Assembly (NCBI GenBank): GCA_024235395.1
Contig: JACKMK010000003.1
Span: 496,001-560,000 of the forward strand
Direction of reading: 5' to 3'
DNA: 64,000 bases
Origin: Chromatiaceae bacterium
Lineage (GTDB): Bacteria > Pseudomonadota > Gammaproteobacteria > Chromatiales > Chromatiaceae
Below the pieces are notes generated by a model, which worked only from the letters and a program-made list of their open reading frames with translations, ran no database searches and was not told the origin of the DNA. This document shows positions 52,951-61,497 of this stretch, piece after piece. A program made the translations under genes and the position numbers. How positions within the stretch are numbered: position 1 is the stretch's first letter; each line of letters opens with the position of its first letter.

Positions 52951-53724
52951 CTAGGTGCGCGAGCGCGGCACGCAGATGCACTCGCCGCTCGCGAGCCGCG
53001 CCACCTCGACGGCGACGCCGTACACGGCGCTGAGCGTTGCCGCGGTCAACGCCGCCTGCGGTGTCCCCGCGGCCAGCGTGCGGCCATCCTTCAACATAAG
53101 CACCTGGGTTGCGCAGCGGAACGCATGATCCGGGTTGTGGGTCGACAGCACGATGCCCAGGCCGCGCGCGGCGAGTTCGGCGACCCGTTCCAGCACCAGC
53201 AGTTGGTTGCCGAAATCCAGGCTCGCGGTGGGCTCGTCCAGCACGATGAACGGGGTGTCCTGGGCCAGCGCACGCGCAATCAGCACCAGCTGGCGCTGGC
53301 CGCCGCTGATGCGCGAGTAGTCGCGGTCGGCGAGTGCGCCGATGCCGAGTTCGTTCAACGCGCGTTCGGCGAGCATGCGATCGGCCGTGTCGGGCCCCGA
53401 GAATGGTCCGCGGTGCACGCTGCGGCCCATCACCACCATGTCGCGCACGCTGTAGGGAAAGACCGCCTCGTGCGCCTGCGGCACATAGGCCAGGTGGCGC
53501 GCGATCGTCGCGCGCGCCAGTCGCGCGAGGCTGTGGCCGTTGAGTTCGATGCGTCCGCCTTGCAGCGGCAGCAGGCCGAGCAGGGTCTTGAACAGGGTGG
53601 TCTTGCCGCAACCGTTGGGACCGAGCAGGCACAATACCTCGCCCGGGCGCACGCTCAGGTCGACGTCGCGACCCACCGGGTGACGCGGATAACCGAAGGC
53701 GATCGCCCTGGCATCGAGCTGCAT
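52951..53724 (-). CDS. FecE/BtuD-type ABC transporter ATP-binding protein (candidate molybdate/tungstate importer)
   Basis: This 257-residue ATPase energises the FecCD-type permease encoded just upstream. Walker A is LLGPNGCGKTTLFK, the ABC signature is RISGGQRQLVLIARAL, Walker B is FIVLDEPTASLD, and the switch His is in STHNPDHAF. The ATG overlaps the permease stop by one base. The sequence belongs to the iron-siderophore/B12 subclass. In Haemophilus the MolABC molybdate system is of this subclass. Neighbouring tup, mop and mot1 genes favour an oxyanion over iron, but that is inference. Confidence 0.92.
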   Translation of the reverse strand: MQLDARAIAFGYPRHPVGRDVDLSVRPGEVLCLLGPNGCGKTTLFKTLLGLLPLQGGRIELNGHSLARLARATIARHLAYVPQAHEAVFPYSVRDMVVMGRSVHRGPFSGPDTADRMLAERALNELGIGALADRDYSRISGGQRQLVLIARALAQDTPFIVLDEPTASLDFGNQLLVLERVAELAARGLGIVLSTHNPDHAFRCATQVLMLKDGRTLAAGTPQAALTAATLSAVYGVAVEVARLASGECICVPRSRT

Positions 53725-54752
53725 CACCAGCCTCTCCGGCCGGATGCCAGCAGCCACAGAAACACCGGGGCGCCGACGAACGCGGTCAGGATGCCGAGCG
53801 GTGTCTCGGTCTCGGCCATTGTCCGCGCCAGGGTGTCGACCAGCAGTACATAACCGGCACCCATCAACATCGCGGTCGGCAGCAGGCGGTGGAAGTTCGG
53901 ACCGACCAGCAGGCGCGCGATATGCGGCATCACCAGGCCTACCCAGCCGATCACGCCGGCGATCGCCACCACGCCGGCGGTCATCAGCGTCGCCGCGGTC
54001 ACGAACAGCAGGCGCAGGCGGGACGGGTCGACACCGAGCGTCGCCGCCTCTTCGTCGCCGAGCGCCAGCAGGTTCATGCGCCAGCGCAACAGCACCATCG
54101 GTATCAGGCCGATCACGACCGCCGGTGCTGCGCCCAGGACATCTTCGACCCGCACGCTCGCCAGGCTGCCGAGCAGCCAGAAGGTGATCGCCGGCAGCTG
54201 GTCGTAGGGATCGGCGAGGATCTTCAGCAGCGAGATGCAGGCCCCGGCGAGTGCGCCGAGAACCACGCCGGACAATACCAGCACCAACGTCGGTTCGTGC
54301 CCGCGTACCGCGCTGGCGACCAGGTACACCAGCGCGACCGTGCCCAGCCCGCTGACAAAGGCCAGGCCCTGGATCGCGAGCACCGGCAGCGACAGGAAGA
54401 TGCCGAATGCAGCACCGAGACCGGCGCCTGTCGAGACGCCAAGGATGTCGGGCGAGACCAGAGGATTCCGGAACAGGCCCTGATACACGGTCCCGGCGCC
54501 CGCCAGTGCGGCACCGACCAGGATCGCCGCGGCGATGCGTGGCAGGCGCACACCGAACAGCACCGTGTCGACCACCCCGGCATCCGCCTGTGCGGCCACA
54601 CCGACCCGACGTAGCACCGCATCCCAGAGCTGGGCACCGCTGATCGGGTAGGGTCCGATCAACGCCGCGGCGATCGCGCCCGCTGCAAGCAGTGCGCCGA
54701 GCAGCGTCAGTGCGGTCGGGGTGTTCAGTCGTGAAGTCGGCCGTTGGCCCAT
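53724..54752 (-). CDS. FecCD-family ABC transporter permease
   Basis: This 342-residue integral membrane subunit has about ten helices with conserved FecCD features: LPRIAAAILVGAALAGAGTVYQ, NPLVSPDILGVSTGAGLGAA, and VAIAGVIGWVGLVMPHIARL, the coupling region. It works as a homodimer with the ATPase. Its start overlaps the end of the binding-protein gene by 28 bases and its stop overlaps the ATPase start, so all three are translated as a unit. It has the type II importer fold, not the type I fold of TupB. Confidence 0.95.
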   Translation of the reverse strand: MGQRPTSRLNTPTALTLLGALLAAGAIAAALIGPYPISGAQLWDAVLRRVGVAAQADAGVVDTVLFGVRLPRIAAAILVGAALAGAGTVYQGLFRNPLVSPDILGVSTGAGLGAAFGIFLSLPVLAIQGLAFVSGLGTVALVYLVASAVRGHEPTLVLVLSGVVLGALAGACISLLKILADPYDQLPAITFWLLGSLASVRVEDVLGAAPAVVIGLIPMVLLRWRMNLLALGDEEAATLGVDPSRLRLLFVTAATLMTAGVVAIAGVIGWVGLVMPHIARLLVGPNFHRLLPTAMLMGAGYVLLVDTLARTMAETETPLGILTAFVGAPVFLWLLASGRRGW

Positions 54753-55777
54753 GCGATCAACCGGTCGAGCTGCGGTTCGTCCAGTTCCACATGGTAGAAC
54801 AGTCGGTAGAAACGTCGTGTTTCGTCACGCAGATCGAAGCCGAGGCGGTCGGGGTAGAACAGCCCGGCCAGCCATTTCAGCCCGATCACCCGGTTGATCG
54901 ACGGCGGGCGGTCGATCCAGCCGAACGGTGCAGTCGGACTCAGGTAGACACGCCCATCGCGGACTGCCCGGATGCCGGCCCATAGCGGCGAACGCCAGAC
55001 CGCAGCGTAGAAATTAGGGTCCCAGGTGATGATCGTGTCCGGATCGGCAACGATCACGTTTTCGATCGAACTTTGCGCGATGCCGCGGCGCGTGGAGTCG
55101 GGCCCCGGATCGGCGACGTTGCGACCACCAGCGCGCTCGATGATCTCGCTGTTGATCGATCCCTTGAGGCCGGTCTCGAGCCCGTCCGGGCCCCGCGCCA
55201 GGTACACGCGTGGGCGATCCGCCTCGGCGGTATCGGCGAGCGCCGCGTCGAGTTGGGTGAAGAGGTGTTCGACGTACTGCGCCAGTTGTTCGCCGCGTTC
55301 GCCGACGCCGAGGATCTCGCCGACCAGTCGCAACGCCGCCGGGGTGTTGTCGAAACGGCCGTCGATCAGCAGATAGGGGATACCGGTCTGCTCCTGCACC
55401 GCGTCCGCGAGCGATGCATAGGTAGGACGCACAGACCCGAAGTCGATGATCAGGTCGGGGCCTTGGCGCAGGACGCGTTCGAGATTGGCGGTATCACCAC
55501 GACCGGTCAGTCGCCCGGTCTCGGGCAGGTCGCGATAGGGTGCTGCCAGGTACGGGCGCTCATAGTCGTGCGGCGCGCGCGGCCAGCCGGCGAGTCGGTC
55601 CGGCGCCAGTACATAAAGCAGGATGGCGGCCGGTGGCCCGGCCGCGTAGACGCGCTCGATCTTGTCGGGGACCTCGACCGTGCGGCCGGCCGAGTCGGTG
55701 ACGCTGCGCCCGGCCGACAACCCGGGCGCAACACACAGCACGGCCAATATCAGCAGCGGTATCGGCCGGCGGTGCAT
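54725..55777 (-). CDS. Periplasmic substrate-binding protein of FecB/BtuF/MolA type
   Basis: This 350-residue exported receptor has a signal peptide (PLLILAVLCVAPGLSAG) and the class III binding-protein plan of two lobes joined by a long helix: VTDSAGRTVEVPDKIERVYA, then NLERVLRQGPDLIIDFG, then ENVIVADPDTIITWDPN. The gene begins ten bases after tupA and is followed by its permease and ATPase genes. Siderophore, B12 and molybdate/tungstate receptors (MolA) share this fold. The tungstate genes directly upstream argue for an oxyanion ligand. No TonB receptor gene, usual for siderophore systems, is near. Confidence 0.9.
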   Translation of the reverse strand: MHRRPIPLLILAVLCVAPGLSAGRSVTDSAGRTVEVPDKIERVYAAGPPAAILLYVLAPDRLAGWPRAPHDYERPYLAAPYRDLPETGRLTGRGDTANLERVLRQGPDLIIDFGSVRPTYASLADAVQEQTGIPYLLIDGRFDNTPAALRLVGEILGVGERGEQLAQYVEHLFTQLDAALADTAEADRPRVYLARGPDGLETGLKGSINSEIIERAGGRNVADPGPDSTRRGIAQSSIENVIVADPDTIITWDPNFYAAVWRSPLWAGIRAVRDGRVYLSPTAPFGWIDRPPSINRVIGLKWLAGLFYPDRLGFDLRDETRRFYRLFYHVELDEPQLDRLIAWANGRLHD

Positions 55778-55787
55778 GACGCCGGGA

Positions 55788-56618
55788 TCAGCGTTTGGCG
55801 TTCGGGAAGAACAGCTGCTGACCGTCCAGCTTGTAGCTGGCGATCGCGTTCTGGCCCGCGTCGCTGAGGATCCAGTCGATGAACGCCTGGCCCTCCGCCT
55901 GCTTGACGTTCGGGTGCTTGGCGGGGTTCACGAGGATCACACCGTACTGGTTGAACAGGTTCTCGTCGCCTTCGACCGCGATCTGGTAGTCGCCCTTGTT
56001 CTTGAAGCTGATCCAGGTGCCGCGGTCGGTCAGTGTATAGGCGCCCATGCCCACCGCCGCGTTCAGCGTCGCGCCCATACCCGAGCCGGTCTCGCGGTAC
56101 CAGGCGCCGCTACCGGTCTTCGGATCGACGCCGGTCTCCTTCCACAGTGCGATCTCTTTCTTGTTGGTGCCCGAGTTGTCGCCACGTGACGCAAAGATCG
56201 CCTGGCCGTCGGCGATCTTCTTGAGTGCGGCGACCGCGTCCTTGGTCCCGGCGACACCGGCCGGATCGGACGGTGGGCCGACGATGATGAAGTCGTTGTA
56301 CATCACGTCGAAACGCTCGACGCCGTAACCCTCGGCGACGAACTTCTCCTCCGCGGGCTTGGCGTGCACGAGCAGCACGTCGCCGTCACCGTTCTGTGCA
56401 TTCTTGATCGCCTGGCCGGTACCGACCGCGACCACGTTGACCTTGATCCCGGTCTTGTCGGTGAACATCGGCAGGATGTAGTCATACAGGCCGGAGTTTG
56501 CGGTCGAGGTCGTGGACTGCAGCAGGATCGACTTGTCTGCGGCCAGCGCCGGGGTGGATAGCAGCGCCCCGCCGATCAGCGCGATCGGTGCGACACGGGC
56601 AAGGAATTTCAGGAACAT
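55788..56618 (-). CDS. tupA: Tungstate ABC transporter substrate-binding protein TupA
   Basis: TupA binds tungstate, with lower affinity for molybdate, in the periplasm. The 276-residue protein has a signal peptide (APIALIGGALLSTPALA) and the ligand loop LLQSTTSTANSGLYDYILP, in which the Thr-Thr-Ser motif is diagnostic of TupA rather than ModA. ASRGDNSGTNKKEIALW and YTLTDRGTWI are also typical. GAGGAG precedes the ATG at 56618. It stands between tupC and the second binding-protein gene, so the two uptake systems share one transcript. Confidence 0.95.
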   Translation of the reverse strand: MFLKFLARVAPIALIGGALLSTPALAADKSILLQSTTSTANSGLYDYILPMFTDKTGIKVNVVAVGTGQAIKNAQNGDGDVLLVHAKPAEEKFVAEGYGVERFDVMYNDFIIVGPPSDPAGVAGTKDAVAALKKIADGQAIFASRGDNSGTNKKEIALWKETGVDPKTGSGAWYRETGSGMGATLNAAVGMGAYTLTDRGTWISFKNKGDYQIAVEGDENLFNQYGVILVNPAKHPNVKQAEGQAFIDWILSDAGQNAIASYKLDGQQLFFPNAKR

Positions 56619-56650
56619 CGGCGAGGTCTCCTCTCTACTTCTGTGGATGG

Positions 56651-57421
56651 TTATTGAAATACCAGCCGACCCGCGAGGTAGTCGCGGGCGGCCGCCGAGG
56701 TGGGTGCTTCGAAAAACACCTCGGCCGGCGAGTGCTCGGCGAGCGCGCCGCCGTTCAGGAACACGACGTCGTCGGCCAGGCGGCGGGCCTGGCCGAGATC
56801 GTGCGTGACGAAGATGATCTTGGTGCCGCGCTCGTGGGCGCGCTGGACGATGGCCTCGATCGCCGCGGTCGCGGCCGGGTCCAGGCTCGCGGTCGGCTCG
56901 TCGAGAAACAGCACCCGCGGCTCGGTCGCGAGGGCACGCGCCAGCGCGAGGCGCTGCTGCTCTCCGCCGGACAACAGCCGTGCCGCCTGGTCGGCGCGTC
57001 CGGCCAGACCGACCTCGTCGAGGATCTTCTCGATCTTCGAAGGTGGTGCAGGGCCCCTCAGCCTGAGTGCAAAGCGGATGTTCGCCGCGACTGAACGGCG
57101 CAACAGCACCGGGCGCTGGAACACCATTGCCTGGTGGCGGCGCTGGGCGTCGTCGAGCGGTCGACCGTCCCACAGCACGGTACCCGCGGTCGGCGTGATC
57201 AGGCCGTGCAGCAGGCGCAGCAACAGGCTCTTGCCGGCACCGTTCGGTCCCATCACGATGGTTCGTGTCGCGTCGGGGATGCGCAGATCGATTCCCCGGA
57301 TCAGCACCTTGTCGCCAGCCCGGTACACCAGGCCGCGTGCCTCTCCCAGGGGCTCCCGGCCGGCGACGTCCGGCGCCCGCGGCCGATGTTCGGCGAGTGA
57401 GACCGCGTCAGGCATAGGCAT
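56651..57421 (-). CDS. tupC: Tungstate ABC transporter ATP-binding protein TupC
   Basis: This 256-residue ABC ATPase has Walker A VMGPNGAGKSLLLR, the Q-loop MVFQRPVLLRRSV, the signature LSGGEQQRLALARAL, Walker B LFLDEPTASLD and the switch His in FVTHDLGQA. The ending LVFQ with AAARDYLAGRL is common in TupC proteins. It overlaps the tupB stop by 14 bases and precedes tupA by 32 bases. The first 25 residues precede the usual ABC start and may be an extension or a sign of a later start. Confidence 0.93.
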   Translation of the reverse strand: MPMPDAVSLAEHRPRAPDVAGREPLGEARGLVYRAGDKVLIRGIDLRIPDATRTIVMGPNGAGKSLLLRLLHGLITPTAGTVLWDGRPLDDAQRRHQAMVFQRPVLLRRSVAANIRFALRLRGPAPPSKIEKILDEVGLAGRADQAARLLSGGEQQRLALARALATEPRVLFLDEPTASLDPAATAAIEAIVQRAHERGTKIIFVTHDLGQARRLADDVVFLNGGALAEHSPAEVFFEAPTSAAARDYLAGRLVFQ

Positions 57422-58115
57422 ACCTCGTCGCGGTCAGGCGCAGGCTCATCACCGCGGCGTTCACCGACAGCGCTATGCTGATCAGCACGATGCCCAGCGC
57501 CAGCGCGAGCGCGAGATCGCCCTTCGAGGTCTCCAGCGCGATCGCGGTGGTCATGACCCGGGTCAGGTGGTCGATGTTGCCGCCGACGATGATCACCGCG
57601 CCGACCTCGGCGACGGCCCGGCCGAACCCGGCCAGGGCGACGGTCAGCAGGCTGTACCGGGCGTCCCACAGCAGCGCTGCGGCCGCGGTGCTGCGCGGCA
57701 CGCTGAGCGAGCGGAACTGTTCGGCGTACTCGTTGTGCAGCTGTTCGACGATCTCGCGTGACAGCGCGGCGACGATTGGCGTGATCAGTACCGCCTGGGC
57801 GATGATCATCGCGGTCGGGGTATACAGCAGTTGCAGCCAGCCGAGCGGGCCGGCGTTGGACAGCAGCAGGTAGATCAACAGCCCGACCACGACAGGAGGC
57901 AGGCCCATGAAGGCGTTGAGCAGGATGATGCTGGCGGTGCGCCCGCGGAAGCGGCCAATGGCGACCGCGGTACCCAGCGGCAGGCCGATCAGGCATGCGG
58001 CGACGACTGCCGACAGGCTGACCCGAAGCGACAGGCCGATGATCTCCAGCAGGTCGGGATCTGCCGCGAAGACCAGCCCGAACGCCAGCGCGAATGCCTC
58101 GCCGAAATCCTGCAC
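57408..58115 (-). CDS. tupB: Tungstate ABC transporter permease TupB
   Basis: TupB is the membrane subunit of the tungstate importer, with five to six helices in 235 residues. The start FGEAFALAFGLVFAADPDLLE and the coupling region FGRAVAEVGAVIIVGGNIDHL are typical of TupB. It is the first gene of a six-gene operon: tupB, tupC, tupA, then the FecB-, FecCD- and FecE-type genes. The start is a GTG at 58115 with a poor ribosome-binding site, which fits the usual N-terminus. It is divergent from the MOT1-type gene. Confidence 0.95.
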   Translation of the reverse strand: MQDFGEAFALAFGLVFAADPDLLEIIGLSLRVSLSAVVAACLIGLPLGTAVAIGRFRGRTASIILLNAFMGLPPVVVGLLIYLLLSNAGPLGWLQLLYTPTAMIIAQAVLITPIVAALSREIVEQLHNEYAEQFRSLSVPRSTAAAALLWDARYSLLTVALAGFGRAVAEVGAVIIVGGNIDHLTRVMTTAIALETSKGDLALALALGIVLISIALSVNAAVMSLRLTATRYAYA

Positions 58116-58171
58116 CTATTACGCCCCGCCGGAAAATATGCAAAGAATCTGGAAAGGGTGCGCTATTTTTC

Positions 58172-58184
58172 GTTGTCCGACAAC
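58172..58184. promoter_or_regulatory. Perfect inverted repeat between divergent tup operon and MOT1 gene
   Basis: GTTGTC-C-GACAAC is a perfect 6-1-6 repeat placed between the tupB start (58115) and the chosen start of the MOT1-type gene (58203). It could serve one regulator acting on both sides. It does not resemble the ModE consensus, whose half sites contain CGxTATAT. The HTH-PBP protein encoded at 51559 is the obvious candidate binder; this is inference. Confidence 0.45.
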
Positions 58185-58202
58185 CATCCGGGGGGTGCCG
58201 AA

Positions 58203-59363
58203 TTGCCGGGGTTGACCGATTCGGACCGGCCGCCATCGCCCGCCGGATGGCGCGACCGGTTGGGCGACCTGTCCGGCGCGTTCGCCGACCTGGGAACCTT
58301 TCTGCCGTTGATGATCGGGGTGTTCGCGGCGCAGCGGCTCGACCCGACCGGGGTGCTGGTGGGATTCGGCCTGTTCGCGCTGGCCACTGCGTTCATCTAC
58401 CGGCGGCCGGTGCCGGTGCAGCCGATGAAGGCGGTCGCCGCGGTCGTGATCGCAGGCGGCCTGGGTGCCGCCGGCACCGCGGCGACCGGCTTGCTGCTGG
58501 GCATGGTACTGCCGCTGCTCGCCGCGGCCGGGGCGGTCGGCGCCCTGGGGCGGCGGATCCCGCACAGCGTGATGCACGGCATCCAGCTCGGTGTCGGCCT
58601 GTATTTGATCTGGGGTGGTATCCGGCTCGGTATGCTGCAGCCATGGCTCGGCGCGGGCGCGCTGGTCGTGCTGCTGATGTTGCAGCGCACGCCTTTCAAG
58701 CCGCTCGCCGCGCTGGCGGTGGTGGTCGTGGCGGCGTTCTGGGGGGCGACGCGCCCGGATGCGCAGTTGCCGGCCTTCTCGCTGGGGTTGTGGTGGCCGC
58801 ACTGGCAGTGGCCCGAGCTGTCGGCGTTCTGGGGTTCGGCGGGTGACGTCTTGTTTCCACAGATGGCGCTGACCCTGACCAACGCCACGGTGATCACCGC
58901 GGCGATCGCCGCCGAACGCTTCCCGGACGACCGCGAGCGCATCACGCCGGATCGCCTGGCGCTCAGCCAGGGGCTGCTCAACCTGGTGTTGGCGCCGTTC
59001 GGCGCCTTTCCGATGTGTCATGGTGCCGGCGGCCTGGTGGTCCAGCATCGCTTCGGTGCGCGCACCGGCCTGGCCCCGGCGATATTCGGTACCTGCTGCC
59101 TGGCGCTGGGCCTGCTGCTCGGTCCACAGGCGCTCACGCTGTTCACGGTGCTGCCGCTCGCGGCGATCGGTGCGCTGCTGATCCCGGCCGGGATCGACCT
59201 GGCGCTCAGCCGGCGGCTTCGCCACTCGGCGCCGGACCAACTGCTGGTGATCGTGCTGACCGGCGTGAGCTGCGTGCTGCTGAACGTCGCGCTGGGTCTG
59301 CTGGTCGGCCTGCTGCTGGAAGGGCTGCGCACCCTGTGGGTGCGCCACCGCGATACCGGCTGA
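58203..59363 (+). CDS. MOT1-family molybdate transporter
   Basis: This protein of about 386 residues has some ten helices and the MOT1 signatures GAFADLGTFLPLMIGVFAA and RRPVPVQPMKAVAAVVIAG, known from plant and algal molybdate transporters related to sulfate permeases. TNATVITAAIAAERFPDD and FGAFPMCHGAGGLVVQHRFG are the matching second-half motifs. The start is not certain: TTG at 58203 follows a G-rich site, while a GTG at 58158 or TTG at 58173 would lengthen it but cover the inverted repeat. It is divergent from the tup operon, and together they make three molybdate/tungstate routes in one block. Confidence 0.92.
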   Translation: MPGLTDSDRPPSPAGWRDRLGDLSGAFADLGTFLPLMIGVFAAQRLDPTGVLVGFGLFALATAFIYRRPVPVQPMKAVAAVVIAGGLGAAGTAATGLLLGMVLPLLAAAGAVGALGRRIPHSVMHGIQLGVGLYLIWGGIRLGMLQPWLGAGALVVLLMLQRTPFKPLAALAVVVVAAFWGATRPDAQLPAFSLGLWWPHWQWPELSAFWGSAGDVLFPQMALTLTNATVITAAIAAERFPDDRERITPDRLALSQGLLNLVLAPFGAFPMCHGAGGLVVQHRFGARTGLAPAIFGTCCLALGLLLGPQALTLFTVLPLAAIGALLIPAGIDLALSRRLRHSAPDQLLVIVLTGVSCVLLNVALGLLVGLLLEGLRTLWVRHRDTG

Positions 59364-60005
59364 TCAGGTGCGCATGCGCCGGGCGTTGCCGAGCAGGTCG
59401 ACCGCCGACAGTTCGGGGTCACGATCCGGGCGCACGAAGGCGAACAGGATCAACACGCACATTGCACCCAGGGTGTCGGCGAGCATGTCCTTCTGGGCAT
59501 CCCAGATGTCCCCTTGCGAGCCGAGGAACTCGATACCGGCATCGCCGCCCTCGAGCACCGCATACCACCATTCGATGATCTCGTAGCCGGCGGCGATGCC
59601 CATCACCAGCAACAGCGCGAATGCGTTGGCCGGAACGTACCGACAATGACCGCGTCGCAGCATCCATTCCGCGCAGGCGTAGGCGTAGAAACCGACCGAG
59701 AAATGCCCGATGCGGTCGAACTGGTTGCGCTCCGAACCGATCAGGCCGTTGAACCAGTCGAACGGGACATTCGCGAACGTGTAGTGGCCGCCGATGGTGT
59801 GCCAGAACAGCCAGAACGCCATCAGCGCGTAGGCGGTGTTGCTGAAGCGGAAACGTGGATAACTCAGTGCCAGCCCGATGAAGACCAGCGCAACCGGTAT
59901 CACCTCGGCGATCCACACGGTGCGCGACACCGGCGCGACCGCCAGCGCGGCGAAGAACAGCAGGAACGCGATTGCCAGCCAGTGGGGAAACGCCAGACGT
60001 GTCAT
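59364..60005 (-). CDS. DUF2238 (YjdF-like) membrane protein
   Basis: This 213-residue protein has about six transmembrane helices and the conserved motifs WHTIGGHYTFANVPFDW, RIGHFSVGFYAYA, YEIIEWW and GSQGDIWDAQKDMLADTLGA, rich in acidic and His residues, of the DUF2238 family. Its function is unknown; E. coli YjdF belongs here. It converges on the MOT1-type gene, with the stop codons touching. The ATG at 60005 gives the family N-terminus. Confidence 0.92.
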   Translation of the reverse strand: MTRLAFPHWLAIAFLLFFAALAVAPVSRTVWIAEVIPVALVFIGLALSYPRFRFSNTAYALMAFWLFWHTIGGHYTFANVPFDWFNGLIGSERNQFDRIGHFSVGFYAYACAEWMLRRGHCRYVPANAFALLLVMGIAAGYEIIEWWYAVLEGGDAGIEFLGSQGDIWDAQKDMLADTLGAMCVLILFAFVRPDRDPELSAVDLLGNARRMRT

Positions 60006-60210
60006 CGAGGTTCGAGTATTGCTTGGGGGCGGGAATTCATTAGGCCGCAAAAAGGGTGCTGGAAGCAATGTCCTAAGCTGCTGTGGCATACGCCGCAATG
60101 TGTTGCCAAAAGCGTGCCCGCGCGTCGCAAAACTGCGAAGCAGTTCCACAAGGGGGCGTCGAATCGGGCGTTAAATCCAGTACGAGGGATGTGCACGAGG
60201 AGACACTGCC

Positions 60211-60468
60211 ATGTATCAACCCAAGACGCTTGCTGAATCACCGTGGGGACAGTCCTGGATCGAGGTCCTGGTACTTTTCGTGCTAACCACCGTCGCCAGC
60301 GGGATGTTGTTCAAGCTGCACTGGATGGCCGCGATGCTGACCGCGCCGGTGATCATGCTCGGGCTGCTGCTCGCGGTGATGGTCGGCGTCCAGCTGCTCT
60401 GGATGACCGTGCTGGGCATGGAGAAGGTCGGGACCGCGATCGGCCTGCGCAAGAGCCCACTATCCTGA
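60211..60468 (+). CDS. Small two-helix membrane protein
   Basis: This 85-residue protein has two hydrophobic segments (VLVLFVLTTVASGMLFKL and APVIMLGLLLAVMVGVQLLW) and short polar ends. GGAGA lies nine bases before the ATG. It is divergent from the DUF2238 gene and converges on the dihydroorotate-dehydrogenase-like gene. I cannot assign a family. Codon use and the ribosome-binding site make it a likely real gene. Confidence 0.7.
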   Translation: MYQPKTLAESPWGQSWIEVLVLFVLTTVASGMLFKLHWMAAMLTAPVIMLGLLLAVMVGVQLLWMTVLGMEKVGTAIGLRKSPLS

Positions 60469-60486
60469 ATCGAAGCAGGCAGCCGC

Positions 60487-61497
60487 TCAGCGCCAGACGC
60501 CGTCCGGCGCCGTGTAGCTGCCGAGCACGCGGATGTAGTTGAGTCGCTCGTACTCCGACGGATCGAGCACGCTCGATTGGCTGAGGCGCCCGCGGAAGTC
60601 GCTGAGCTGCTCGAACCCCTGTTGTTCCATCCAACCGGCGATGCGGTTGCCGATGCGTTGCAGCTGTTGCGGCCCCTGGAGCAACAGGGTCTGGCACAGG
60701 TGCACGACATCGCTACCGGCGAGGAGCAGCTTGATCGCGTCATCACCGGTGTGCACCCCGCCCGTCGCGGCAAGAGAACATCCCACTCGCCCGTGCAGCA
60801 TCGCGACCCAGCGCATCGCCAGTAGTGCATCGGTCGAGTTGGTCGGGGTCAGGGTATGGGTCAGGCGCATGCCCTCGACGTCGATGTCCGGCTGATAGAA
60901 CCGATTGAACAGCGACACCCCCCTGACGCCGGCACCCTCCAGCTTCTTCACCAGATTGCCGATCGAACTGAAGAACGGTGACAGCTTCATATTGATCGGA
61001 ATCCCGACCTGCTCGCGCAGTTCGTTGAGCAGCGTGATGTAGCGCTGTTCGACATAATGCCCCTCTTCCCAGACGTCGCCGGCGACGTAATAGGCATTCA
61101 GCTCCAGTGCATCCGCTCCGGCCTCGGCAATCTCCTTGGCGTGGGTCATCCAGCCCGACGCGGTCACGCCGTTCAGGCTTGCGACCACCGGGATCTCGAG
61201 ACTGGCCTTGAGCGACGCGACCTGCTCGAGGTAGCGGTCCAGTTCGCTGGGAAAGTCGTGGTGACTCGGCAGGTAGCTCGACGCCTCGGCGTGCCCGGTA
61301 TCCTGCTCGTGAAGAAACCGCGTCATCCCCTCTTCCTCGTTCTGCACCGCCTCCTCGAACAGCGAATACATCACGATCGCGCCGGCCCCGGCGTCCTCGA
61401 GTTGCTTCGCTGCATCCAGGCTGCGCGACAGCGGTGACGCCGAGGGTACCAGCGGGCTGCCGAGTTGCAGGCCGAGCCATTCAGTGCTCAGGTTCAT
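60487..61497 (-). CDS. Dihydroorotate dehydrogenase-like protein
   Basis: This 336-residue TIM-barrel protein has FMN-binding features of the PyrD group: GLQLGSPLVPSASPLSRS at the start, NGVTASGWMTHAKEIAEAGADA, INMKLSPFFSSIGNLV and ATGGVHTGDDAIKLLLAGSD. The catalytic Cys of class 1A enzymes is not evident where expected, so oxidation of dihydroorotate is doubtful. It overlaps the end of nifJ by 17 bases, an arrangement found in many genomes, and may be an oxidoreductase working with ferredoxin metabolism. GGGAGGA precedes the ATG. Confidence 0.9.
   Translation of the reverse strand: MNLSTEWLGLQLGSPLVPSASPLSRSLDAAKQLEDAGAGAIVMYSLFEEAVQNEEEGMTRFLHEQDTGHAEASSYLPSHHDFPSELDRYLEQVASLKASLEIPVVASLNGVTASGWMTHAKEIAEAGADALELNAYYVAGDVWEEGHYVEQRYITLLNELREQVGIPINMKLSPFFSSIGNLVKKLEGAGVRGVSLFNRFYQPDIDVEGMRLTHTLTPTNSTDALLAMRWVAMLHGRVGCSLAATGGVHTGDDAIKLLLAGSDVVHLCQTLLLQGPQQLQRIGNRIAGWMEQQGFEQLSDFRGRLSQSSVLDPSEYERLNYIRVLGSYTAPDGVWR

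Noticed and set aside
57831..58202. N-terminal extension of the MOT1-type frame
   Set aside because: The frame is open upstream into tupB, but that part is antisense to tupB and unlike any transporter N-terminus.
58116..58202. ModE box or Moco riboswitch upstream of tup/mot1
   Set aside because: Only an isolated CGCTAT half-match is present, and the space is too short and unstructured for a Moco riboswitch.
58119..59348. A 409-codon open frame on the minus strand
   Set aside because: It is antisense to the MOT1-family gene; it is Gln- and Arg-rich with no membrane segments or motifs.
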